Source of the DNA: Mycobacterium arosiense ATCC BAA-1401 = DSM 45069
GTDB taxonomy: Bacteria > Actinomycetota > Actinomycetes > Mycobacteriales > Mycobacteriaceae
Length of the DNA: 38,548 nt
NCBI RefSeq assembly: GCF_002086125.1
Contig: NZ_MVHG01000044.1
Location: 1 to 38,548, forward strand
Reading direction: 5' to 3'
Part shown: positions 14,639 through 22,116 of the stretch, one piece after another
How the letters are laid out: every line of letters begins with the position of its first letter
Position numbering within the stretch: position 1 is the stretch's first letter
Notes under the pieces: model-generated
What the model was told of the DNA's origin: nothing
The model's input: the letters and a program-made list of their open reading frames with translations, nothing else
The model's database searches: none
Translations under genes and position numbers: made by a program

Positions 14639-15652
14639 ATGCGACAGCGATGGAATCGGCGGGGATTCTTGCAGCTCGCAGGCGCTGCCGGGGTTGCCGC
14701 GATCGGCGGTGCGACCGCGCTCTCTGAGCTCTTGGCGGGGTGCTCGTCAAGCAAACCGGCTCCGGGAGCCACCCCGGGGTCGGTGACGGTCTCCCACCTG
14801 TTCGGTCAGACCGTCATCAAAGAAGCACCCAAGCGCGTCGTCAGCGCGGGCTACACCGAGCAGGACGACCTGCTCGCGGTCGGAGTGGTGCCGATCGCGG
14901 TGACCAACTGGTTCGGCGACCAACCGTCCGCGGTCTGGCCGTGGGCCGCGCCCAAGCTCGGCGGGGCGCAGCCGACGGTGCTGAACCTGGACAACGGCAT
15001 TCCCGTCGACCAGATCGCCGGTCTGAAACCGGATTTGATCGTGGCCGTCAACGCCGGCCTGGACGCCGACAGCTATCAGAAGCTGTCCGCGATCGCCCCG
15101 ACCGTCGCCCAGTCGGACGGCGACGCCTTTTTCGAGCCGTGGAAGGAGCAGGCCACCACCGTCGGGCAGGCGGTCTTCAAGGCCGACCAGATGAAGTCGT
15201 TGATCGACGGCGTCGACCAGAAGTTCACCGACATCGGCAAGAAGAATCCGCAATGGGCCGGCAAGAAGGCGCTGCTGATGCACGGCGCGCTGTGGCAGGG
15301 CACCGTCGTCGCCACCGTGGCGGGCTGGCGGACGGACTTTTTGAACCAGATGGGCCTGGTCATCTCCGACAGCATCAAACCCTTCGGCACCGATCAGCAC
15401 GCCGTCATCCCGCGCGATCACATCAAGGCGGTGCTCGATTCCGCCGACGTGGTGATCTGGACGACCCAGGCGCCGGACGACCAGAAGGCGATCCTGGCCG
15501 ACCCGGAGGTGGCCGGGTCCCTGACCACCGCGCAGAACCGGCACATCTTCACCACCAAGGACCAGGCCGGCGCCATCGCGTTCGCGTCGCCGCTGAGCTA
15601 CCCCGTCATCGCCGACCAGCTGCCCCCGCTGATCACCAAGATCATCGGGTAG
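14639..15652 (+). CDS. fecB2: Iron-siderophore periplasmic-binding lipoprotein (FecB2-like)
   Basis: A 337-residue substrate-binding protein of the FecB/BtuF class. The signal has a twin-arginine pattern NRRGFLQLAG (Arg 7-8) and a lipobox LLAGC with Cys35 as lipidation site, so it is probably exported folded and anchored outside the membrane. The binding-protein halves show PKRVVSAGYTEQDDLLAVG, GLKPDLIVAV near residue 125 and a C-terminal YPVIADQLPPLITKII helix. Its counterpart is Rv0265c. No permease or ATPase gene lies next to it, so it must borrow transporter subunits from elsewhere. No IdeR box was found upstream. Ligand could be a ferri-siderophore or haem. Confidence 0.88.
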   Translation: MRQRWNRRGFLQLAGAAGVAAIGGATALSELLAGCSSSKPAPGATPGSVTVSHLFGQTVIKEAPKRVVSAGYTEQDDLLAVGVVPIAVTNWFGDQPSAVWPWAAPKLGGAQPTVLNLDNGIPVDQIAGLKPDLIVAVNAGLDADSYQKLSAIAPTVAQSDGDAFFEPWKEQATTVGQAVFKADQMKSLIDGVDQKFTDIGKKNPQWAGKKALLMHGALWQGTVVATVAGWRTDFLNQMGLVISDSIKPFGTDQHAVIPRDHIKAVLDSADVVIWTTQAPDDQKAILADPEVAGSLTTAQNRHIFTTKDQAGAIAFASPLSYPVIADQLPPLITKIIG

Positions 15653-15763
15653 CCAGGCGGGCGGCGCGGCTGTTTGAGCGTTTGCTAAGGCAGCTCTGGC
15701 AGTGCTCGAAAATCCGTCGGCCGCCCCTCGCACAGGCCCCGATCCCGGGGTTACCGTCGAGTA

Positions 15764-16438
15764 ATGAGCGTGATGGATCTTAGCGGCGACCTGGCCCACA
15801 ACCTGCCGACGGAGCTGGTCGGCAACACCGTCGTGGACTACGGCGACCGCGCGCTGATGGTGCAATGCGGCAGTACCGCTGAGGTATTGGCGTGGGCGGA
15901 CGCGCTGCACGCCGCAGCGCTGCCGGGGGTGGTCGACGTCGTCCCGGCCGCGCGCACCGTGCTGGTGAAGCTGGACGGTCCCCGCAATCAGGGAGTCATC
16001 CGTCAGCGGCTGCGCAAGATGCGCGTCGAGCCCGCCCCGGGCGCCGCCGCGCAGGGCCGCGCCGACGTGGTCATCGACGTCGTCTACGACGGCCCGGACC
16101 TGGCCGAGGTCGCCGACCGCACCGGGCTGACCGTCGCGGCGGTGATCGACGCCCACACCGCCACGCCGTGGCGGGTCGGATTCAGTGGATTCGCACCAGG
16201 TTTCGCGTATCTGGTCGACGGCGATCCGCGCTTGCGGGTGCCGCGTCGTCCCGAGCCGAGGACATCGGTGCCCGCCGGCTCCGTGGGCCTCGCCGGTGAA
16301 TTCAGCGCGGTCTATCCGCGTCAGTCCCCCGGTGGGTGGCAACTCATCGGCCACACCGACGCGGTGCTGTGGGATCTGAAGCGAAAAAACCCGGCGTTGT
16401 TGACGCAGGGCATGTGGGTGCAATTCCGGGCCGTTTAG
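15764..16438 (+). CDS. pxpB: 5-oxoprolinase subunit PxpB (KipI/allophanate-hydrolase-1 family)
   Basis: A 224-residue protein. The family hallmark GFSGFAPGFAYL is at about residues 143-154, followed by the proline-rich PRRPEPRTSVPAGSVGLAG and the PGGWQLIGHT motif. PxpB acts with PxpC and PxpA in ATP-dependent opening of 5-oxoproline (pyroglutamate) to glutamate. The pxpC gene begins 34 bp later, forming an operon. No pxpA (LamB/YcsF) gene is present in the window, so either it lies elsewhere or the pair does something different. Start could also be ATG at 15773. It matches Rv0264c. Confidence 0.88.
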   Translation: MSVMDLSGDLAHNLPTELVGNTVVDYGDRALMVQCGSTAEVLAWADALHAAALPGVVDVVPAARTVLVKLDGPRNQGVIRQRLRKMRVEPAPGAAAQGRADVVIDVVYDGPDLAEVADRTGLTVAAVIDAHTATPWRVGFSGFAPGFAYLVDGDPRLRVPRRPEPRTSVPAGSVGLAGEFSAVYPRQSPGGWQLIGHTDAVLWDLKRKNPALLTQGMWVQFRAV

Positions 16439-16472
16439 CGCGTGATTCGCCACCATAGCTAAGGAGATACCC

Positions 16473-17384
16473 GTGCCGATTTTGGAGATCCTGCGCACCG
16501 GACCGTTGGCCGTCATCCAAGACCTCGGTCGCCCGGGCCTGGCCCACTTGGGGGTGAGCCGATCCGGAGCCGCCGACCGGCGCGCGCACAAGTTGGCCAA
16601 CCGGCTGGTGGCCAACCCCGATGACCGCGCCACCGTCGAAGTGACGTTCGGCGGTTTCGCGGCCCGGGTCACCGGTGGTGATGTGGACATCGCTGTGACG
16701 GGTGCCGACGCCGACCCCACCGTCAACGGAATCAAATTCGGCACCAACAGCATTCACCATGTGCGAGATGGCGAGGTGATTTCGCTGGGCGTGCCCCGTG
16801 CGGGGCTGCGCAGCTATCTGGCGATCCGCGGCGGCATCTGCGTACCGCCGGTGCTGGGGTCGCGCAGCTACGACGTGATGTCGGCCATCGGCCCGGCGCC
16901 GCTGCGCAGCGGCGACCGCCTACCGATCGGCGAGCACACCGACGCCTATCCAGAAGTGGACCAGGCGCCGGTCGCGGCCATCACCGACCATGTCGTCGAG
17001 CTGTCCGTGGTGCCCGGGCCCCGCGACGACTGGTTCGTCGATCCCGACGCCCTGGTGCACACCGATTGGGTGGCCTCGGACCGCAGCGACCGGGTGGGGA
17101 TGCGGCTGACCGGCCGGCCGCTGCAGCACTGCTACCCGGACCGGCAGCTGCCCAGCGAGGGTGCCACCCGCGGCGCAATCCAGGTGCCGCCCAACGGTTT
17201 ACCGGTGATCCTGGGTCCCGACCACCCCGTCACCGGCGGCTATCCGGTGATCGGCGTGGTGGTCGACGAGGACGTCGACAAGATCGCCCAGGTGCGACCC
17301 GGGCAGACGGTGCGACTGCACTGGGCGCGGCCCCGGTCGCTGGTGGGCGCCCAGTCCGGCGCCGCGAGTTGGCCGTTCTCCTAA
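16473..17384 (+). CDS. pxpC: 5-oxoprolinase subunit PxpC (KipA/allophanate-hydrolase-2 family)
   Basis: A 303-residue biotin-dependent-carboxylase-like C-terminal family protein. Signatures are TGPLAVIQDLGRPGLAHLGV at the N-terminus with SGAADRRAHKLANRLV, then YLAIRGGI with the GSRSYD loop, and the C-terminal GAIQVPPNGLPVILGPDHPV with TGGYP. GTG at 16473 follows AAGGAGA. Partner of PxpB upstream. It matches Rv0263c. Confidence 0.9.
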   Translation: MPILEILRTGPLAVIQDLGRPGLAHLGVSRSGAADRRAHKLANRLVANPDDRATVEVTFGGFAARVTGGDVDIAVTGADADPTVNGIKFGTNSIHHVRDGEVISLGVPRAGLRSYLAIRGGICVPPVLGSRSYDVMSAIGPAPLRSGDRLPIGEHTDAYPEVDQAPVAAITDHVVELSVVPGPRDDWFVDPDALVHTDWVASDRSDRVGMRLTGRPLQHCYPDRQLPSEGATRGAIQVPPNGLPVILGPDHPVTGGYPVIGVVVDEDVDKIAQVRPGQTVRLHWARPRSLVGAQSGAASWPFS

Positions 17385-17763
17385 CTTGCTTCGGCCGCCG
17401 ATCTGCCGGCGGCGCCCATTCAAAGCCGATGCACCGCGGCTGCGCGAACTGATTGCCCCTCAGGCATTTACCAGATAACTGGTAAACAACTAACAGGCGA
17501 TATCGGCCCGTTTCGGTTGACCCGTTCGCGTCGTAAATGTGAGCATCGGACCATACGGCGGGGCATGCCCTGCCATTCGGGGCGCCCAAGCGTCGAAAGC
17601 CAGTCTCCGAACCGCTTTCCCGATACCGGGCAAGCGCGGCGACCCCTGGCGCGGCGGCGGCCGGATGCGGCGGATCGTGGAGCCTGACGAGAGGGATCTG
17701 TATGCACGCCAGCCGGCGCGATGTCGTTGCGGCACACGAGATTTCCACAGCACGAGGACGCGC
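17385..17763. other. Long leader/intergenic region before narK3 with a perfect palindrome
   Basis: A 379-bp interval without a convincing gene. At 17467-17486 lies a perfect inverted repeat TTTACCAG-ATAA-CTGGTAAA. Overlapping it, ATAAC-n6-ACAAC (17475-17490) keeps the AC-n9-AC spacing of GlnR half-sites. A TTGACC -35-like element is at 17517-17522 but its -10 partner is weak. The remaining ~220 bp up to narK3 hold nothing I recognise. Confidence 0.55.
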
Positions 17764-19194
17764 ATGAGCGCCATGGCGAAGAAAGGTGACGATCGCGTGG
17801 GCCGTAACCACCGCATCGCGGACTGGAATCCGGAGGACACGGCGGCCTGGGAGGCGGGCAACAACAAGATCGCCCGGCGCAACCTGCTGTGCACCATCGC
17901 CGGTGACCACGTGGCGTTTTCCATCTGGACCCTGTGGCCCGTCATGGCGCTGTTCATGCCGGGCTCGGTCTACGGCTTCTCCGCGGGCGACAAGCTGCTG
18001 CTGGGCGCGATCGCCACCCTGGTCGGTGGTTGCGCCCGGATCCCCTATACCTTGGGCATCGCCGCCTTCGGCGGCCGCAACTGGACGACGTTGTCGGCCT
18101 TCGTGTTGCTCATCCCGACGGCCGGCACCATCGTGTTGCTGGCCAATCCCGGTGTGCCGCTGTGGCCGTTCGTGCTGTGCGCCGCCCTGACGGGCCTGGG
18201 GGGTGGCAACTACGCGGCCTCGCTGGCCAACGTCAACGCCTTTTACCCGCAGCGACTCAAGGGCGCCGCGATGGCCGTCAACGCCGGCGTCGCCAATCTA
18301 GGGGTGGCGGTGATCCAGTTGGTCGCCCTGCTGGTGCTGGCCACCGCCGGCCACGAGGCGCCGTACTGGGTGTGCGCGGTGTACCTGGTCTTGCTGGTCA
18401 TCGTCGGCATTGCGGCCACCGTGTTCATGGACAACGTCAACCACGGCACCCAGCTGAGCACCATGGGCTCGATCCTGTTCGAGCGCGACACGCACGTCAT
18501 CTCGCTGCTCTACATCGCCACCTTCGGTTCCTGGATCGGCTTTTCCTTCGCCTTCGGGCAGGTGATGCAGGTCAACTTCGCCGAAAGCGGGGAGAGCGCC
18601 AAGCATGCGGCGCTGCACGCCGCGCAGCTGGCCTTCCTCGGGCCGCTGCTGGGCTCGCTGGCGCGCATCTACGGTGGCCGGCTCTCCGACCGCATCGGCG
18701 GCAGCCGCGTCACCCTGGGCGTCCTCGCCGGGATGACCCTGAGCGCCGTGCTCCTGGTCGCCGTCAGCACCTTCGACGACCACCACGCCGCAGCGCACTC
18801 CACCAGCATGATCGGCTACGTCATCGGCTTCATGGTGTTGTTCATCCTGTCCGGCATGGGCAACGGCTCGGTGTTCAAGCTGATCCCGTCGGTGTACGAG
18901 GCGCGCAGCCGCTCCCTGGACGCGAGCGAGGACGAACGTCGTCATTGGGCCCGCGCGAAATCCGGATCGCTGATCGGCATCTGTTCGGCCGTCGGGGCAT
19001 TCGGCGGCGTGGGAATCAACCTGGCGCTGCGCCAGTCCTACCTGAGCACCGGCACGGAAACCTCCGCGTATTGGGCGTTTATGGTCGCCTACGTGGTGAC
19101 GGCACTGATGACCTGGATGGTCTATGTGCGCCGTCCCGCATCGGCCGCGGCGCTGCCCGGTCCGGTGCCGGAGACCGAAGCAGCCCGGGTGTGA
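17764..19194 (+). CDS. narK3: Nitrate/nitrite transporter NarK3 (MFS, NNP family)
   Basis: A 476-residue, roughly 12-segment NNP transporter. Signatures are GGGNYAASLANVNAFYPQ and SGMGNGSVFKLIPSVYEA, with FGGRNWTT in the first half. The N-terminal WNPEDTAAWEAGNNKIARRN block resembles NarU. An inserted His-rich stretch DDHHAAAHST lies between late segments. ATG at 17764 follows GAGGA; ATG at 17773 is possible. It is followed closely by nnaR, and the order narK3-nnaR-chelatase matches Rv0261c-Rv0259c. It probably supplies nitrate or nitrite for the assimilation genes downstream. Confidence 0.93.
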   Translation: MSAMAKKGDDRVGRNHRIADWNPEDTAAWEAGNNKIARRNLLCTIAGDHVAFSIWTLWPVMALFMPGSVYGFSAGDKLLLGAIATLVGGCARIPYTLGIAAFGGRNWTTLSAFVLLIPTAGTIVLLANPGVPLWPFVLCAALTGLGGGNYAASLANVNAFYPQRLKGAAMAVNAGVANLGVAVIQLVALLVLATAGHEAPYWVCAVYLVLLVIVGIAATVFMDNVNHGTQLSTMGSILFERDTHVISLLYIATFGSWIGFSFAFGQVMQVNFAESGESAKHAALHAAQLAFLGPLLGSLARIYGGRLSDRIGGSRVTLGVLAGMTLSAVLLVAVSTFDDHHAAAHSTSMIGYVIGFMVLFILSGMGNGSVFKLIPSVYEARSRSLDASEDERRHWARAKSGSLIGICSAVGAFGGVGINLALRQSYLSTGTETSAYWAFMVAYVVTALMTWMVYVRRPASAAALPGPVPETEAARV

Positions 19195-19271
19195 GCGGAC
19201 TCGCAACACGGGCAATGCCACAGCAATTGACCGGTAACGCAACGGAAACGTCGCAGGCATACACACTTCAT

Positions 19272-20435
19272 ATGGCCCCCCAACTGGCCCCACCCGACTC
19301 CGCGCCGCTGACCGGCTACCGGATCGCCGTCACATCGGCGAACCGCGCCGAGGAGCTGTGCGCGTTGCTGCGCCGCAACGGCGCGGAGGTCTCCAGTGCC
19401 GCGGCCATCAACATCATCGCGCTGCCCGAGGACGACGCACTGAAGAACCACACCGAGGCGGTGATCGCCGAACCGCCGGATATCTTGGTGGCGCACACCG
19501 GCATCGGCTTCCGTGGTTGGGTCGCCGCGGCCGACGGCTGGGGACTGGCCACCCAACTGCTGACGTCGCTGGCCAAGTCGCGGATCGTGGCCCGCGGCCC
19601 GAAGGCGACGGGGGCGTTGCGCGCCGCCGGGCTACACGAAGAGTGGTCACCCAAATCGGAGTCGTCGCGCGAAGTCCTGCGTTACCTTCTCGAATCGGAT
19701 GTCACCGGCAAGCGCATCGCCGTCCAGCTGCACGGAGCGGCCGACGGTTGGGATCCGTTCCCCGAGTTCATCAACGGCCTGCGCTCGGCGGGCGCGCAGG
19801 TGGTGCCCATTCACGTATACCGCTGGAAACCAACGCCGGCCGGCGGTGACTTCGACCAGCTCGTGGCCTCGGTCGCGCGGCGCCAGTTCGACGCGGTGAC
19901 CTTCACCTCCGCCCCCGCCGGTGCGGCGCTGCTGGAGCGCAGCCGCGAGTTGGGCGTCGAAGACGAACTGCTGCAAGCGCTTCGCAGCGACGTTCACGCG
20001 ATGTGCGTCGGCCCGGTCACCGCGCAACCGTTGATCCGTGCCGGGATCCCCACGTCATCACCCGAGCGAATGAGGCTGGGCGCGTTGGCCCGACACATCG
20101 CCCAGGAGCTCCCGCCCCTGCGATCGTGCACCATCCGCGCGGCCGGCCACGACATCGAGATCCGCGGAACCTGCGTGCTGGTCGACGGTTCGGTGAAGTC
20201 GCTGTCAGGATCGGGCATGGCGATCCTGCGCGCGCTGGCGCAACGCCCAGGCGATGTCGTCGCGCGCAACGACCTGCTCCGGACACTGCCCGGCAACAGC
20301 AGCGACCCACACGCCGTCGATACCGCGGTGCTGCGGTTGCGAACGGCATTGGGCGACAAGAACATCGTCGCGACGGTGGTCAAGCGCGGCTACCGGTTGG
20401 CGATCGATCATCGGGAAGACTCCCCATGGCACTGA
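19272..20435 (+). CDS. nnaR: Nitrate/nitrite assimilation regulator NnaR (HemD-like plus winged helix)
   Basis: A 387-residue fusion. Residues about 14-265 form a uroporphyrinogen-III-synthase (HemD) fold with GYRIAVTSANRAEELCALLR, later DAVTFTSAPAGAALL and MCVGPVTAQPLIRAGI. Residues about 285-378 form an OmpR-type winged helix: LSGSGMAILRALAQRPGDVV, then AVDTAVLRLRTALGDKNIV and VVKRGYRLAI. The M. smegmatis homolog NnaR is needed for growth on nitrate or nitrite, so it is a regulator rather than the haem-pathway enzyme. ATG at 19272 is favoured by length; an in-frame ATG at 19215 is possible and neither has a clear ribosome site. Its 3' end overlaps the chelatase gene by 10 bases. Confidence 0.88.
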   Translation: MAPQLAPPDSAPLTGYRIAVTSANRAEELCALLRRNGAEVSSAAAINIIALPEDDALKNHTEAVIAEPPDILVAHTGIGFRGWVAAADGWGLATQLLTSLAKSRIVARGPKATGALRAAGLHEEWSPKSESSREVLRYLLESDVTGKRIAVQLHGAADGWDPFPEFINGLRSAGAQVVPIHVYRWKPTPAGGDFDQLVASVARRQFDAVTFTSAPAGAALLERSRELGVEDELLQALRSDVHAMCVGPVTAQPLIRAGIPTSSPERMRLGALARHIAQELPPLRSCTIRAAGHDIEIRGTCVLVDGSVKSLSGSGMAILRALAQRPGDVVARNDLLRTLPGNSSDPHAVDTAVLRLRTALGDKNIVATVVKRGYRLAIDHREDSPWH

Positions 20436-21193
20436 TCCTGGTGGCGCACGGCACCCGCCGGGCGGGCGGCGTGGCGATGGTGGAAAACCTTGCGGCACAG
20501 GTGACTACGCTCGTGCGCAGCCCGGTGGACGTCGCCTTCGTGGACGTGGTGGGCCCCACCCCCAGCGAGGTTCTGGTGTGCGCGAAGGCGGACGACCGGC
20601 CCGCCATCGTGGTGCCCGCGTTCCTGTCGCGCGGATACCACGTCCGGGCCGACCTGCCCGCGCACGTGGCCGTCAGCGGACACCCGAACGTGCTCGTCAC
20701 GCCCGCGCTGGGTCCGAGCGGTCAAATCGCCCGCATCGTCAGCAATCAGTTGGTGAAATGCGGTTGGCGTCCGGGCGATTCGGTGATCCTGGCGGCTGCG
20801 GGAACCTCGGATGACAAGGCGCGCGCGGACCTGCACACGACCGCGACGTTGTTGTCCGCGCTGACCGGATCGCGGGTGAGTCTGGCGTTTGCGGCCACCG
20901 GTGATCCGCAGGTGGCCGAGGCGGTGGATCGGGCCCGTGCCCGCCACGCCGGTGGCCGCGTCGTGGTGGCCTCATACCTGCTGGCCGACGGCCTGTTCCA
21001 ACAACGGCTGCACGGCTGCGGCGCCGACCTGGTCAGCGAACCGCTGGGCACCCATCCCGGGCTGGCGCGCTTGGTCGCCAACCGGTTCCGGCGGGCCCTG
21101 CCGCCGGTGCTCGCCCCCACCGCCCGGCACGCGTCGCGCCGATCGAGCCCGCATCAGCTGGCCCGCGGTCGCACCGTGCGCTCGGTTCCGTAA
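20426..21193 (+). CDS. Sirohydrochlorin chelatase-like (CbiX family) protein
   Basis: A 255-residue CbiX/SirB-type protein. The metal-handling His follows strand one in LILVAHGTRRAGG, and the second conserved His is in FLSRGYHVRADLP; the two repeat halves show VVVPAFLSRG and VVVASYLLADG. Such proteins insert Fe or Co into sirohydrochlorin; iron insertion would give siroheme, the NirB cofactor, which fits the neighbourhood. The ATG at 20426 overlaps the nnaR stop, so the genes are coupled. The C-terminal tail is basic and Ser-rich (RHASRRSSPHQLARGR). It matches Rv0259c. Chelation is not proven for this subfamily. Confidence 0.85.
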   Translation: MALILVAHGTRRAGGVAMVENLAAQVTTLVRSPVDVAFVDVVGPTPSEVLVCAKADDRPAIVVPAFLSRGYHVRADLPAHVAVSGHPNVLVTPALGPSGQIARIVSNQLVKCGWRPGDSVILAAAGTSDDKARADLHTTATLLSALTGSRVSLAFAATGDPQVAEAVDRARARHAGGRVVVASYLLADGLFQQRLHGCGADLVSEPLGTHPGLARLVANRFRRALPPVLAPTARHASRRSSPHQLARGRTVRSVP

Positions 21194-21271
21194 CGCCAAA
21201 CGCCCGCGGTCAAGCCACGCCGGTGCCGGGCATTCCTTGATCTTTGCTCCCTGACGGGTGATCCTGGCAGC

Positions 21272-21793
21272 ATGCCCCGTCGCGAAGAGCCATCGCATGG
21301 GATCCTCGACCCGGTCGCCAAGATGTTGCGGTTGCCCTTCGGCACACCAGAATTCATCGACCGGATGGTCACCGGCGGGGTGCACCAGGTGGGTCGGCGG
21401 ACGCTGCGCACGCTGATCACGACCTGGGACGCCGCCGGCGGCGGCCCGTTCGCGGCCAGCGCCATCGCGTCGACGGGGATGGCGAAGACGGTCGAGATCG
21501 TGCAAAACATGTTCGTCGGCCCGGTGTTTGGCCCACTGCTGAAAATCCTGGGGGCCGACAAAGTGGCTCTACGTGCCTCGCTGTGCGCCTCACAACTGGT
21601 AGGCCTGGGCATCATGCGCTACGGCATCCGCTCCGAGCCGCTGCATTCCATGTCGGTGGATTCGATCGTCGACGCTATCGGGCCGACGATGCAGCGCTAC
21701 CTGGTCGGCGACATCACTCGAGGAACCGGGGACGGGCTCAGGCCGCCCGCTCCTGGTAGTCCCGCGCGATCTGAACGTAGCCGTCGGCGGTGA
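21272..21793 (+). CDS. TetR_C-like domain protein lacking a DNA-binding region
   Basis: A 173-residue protein that looks like the effector half of a TetR regulator: FIDRMVTGGVHQVGRRTLRT, then LRASLCASQLVGLGIMRYGI and IGPTMQRYLVGD match the common C-terminal TetR fold (TetR_C_16-like). There is no helix-turn-helix upstream: it begins MPRREEPSHGILDPV. The real fold ends about residue 150; the tail DGLRPPAPGSPARSERSRRR lies antisense to the nirD 3' end (56-bp overlap), which may be a lost stop. It corresponds to Rv0258c, so the HTH-less form is probably old rather than a recent accident. Confidence 0.7.
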   Translation: MPRREEPSHGILDPVAKMLRLPFGTPEFIDRMVTGGVHQVGRRTLRTLITTWDAAGGGPFAASAIASTGMAKTVEIVQNMFVGPVFGPLLKILGADKVALRASLCASQLVGLGIMRYGIRSEPLHSMSVDSIVDAIGPTMQRYLVGDITRGTGDGLRPPAPGSPARSERSRRR

Positions 21794-22106
21794 TCCGCAC
21801 GGGGTACACCGGCACCGAAACGGTCGGATCGTCGAGGCACGAACCAGTTTCGAGCGAGAAGGCCTGCTTCAGGATGGGCGACTGCACCGTGACGCATCCG
21901 TTGCGGTCGCCCACGATCCCGCGGGACAGCACCGCGGCTCCGGAGAACGGGTCGACGTTGCCGATCGCGTGCACCGAGCCGTCATCGAGGCGAAACAGCG
22001 CCGCCTGGGAGCCGTCGTCGAGCAGCACGCCGACTCCGCGGCCCGGGATGAGGTGGTCGTAAGCGCAAGCGCGAGTCCACACCGCAATGTCGTTGAGAAG
22101 TGTCAT
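21738..22106 (-). CDS. nirD: Nitrite reductase small subunit NirD
   Basis: A 122-residue Rieske-fold subunit that partners NirB in cytoplasmic NADH-dependent reduction of nitrite to ammonium. The fold pattern is VWTRACAYDHLIPGRGVGVL, then LFRLDDGSVHAIGNVDPFSG and FSLETGSCLDDPTVSVPVYP. The two Cys-x-His pairs that hold a Rieske cluster are absent (NVDPFSG and GSCLDDP instead), as is normal for NirD. ATG at 22106 follows AGGAAGGG, which overlaps the nirB stop; the gap is 10 bp, so it is cotranscribed with nirB. Its 3' end is overlapped by the convergent TetR_C-like frame. Confidence 0.93.
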   Translation of the reverse strand: MTLLNDIAVWTRACAYDHLIPGRGVGVLLDDGSQAALFRLDDGSVHAIGNVDPFSGAAVLSRGIVGDRNGCVTVQSPILKQAFSLETGSCLDDPTVSVPVYPVRITADGYVQIARDYQERAA

Positions 22107-22116
22107 GATCCCTTCC

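Noticed and set aside
14747..16753. 668-codon minus-strand frame
   Set aside because: Antisense to the FecB2-like gene, pxpB and the start of pxpC, all of which have clear family motifs on the plus strand.
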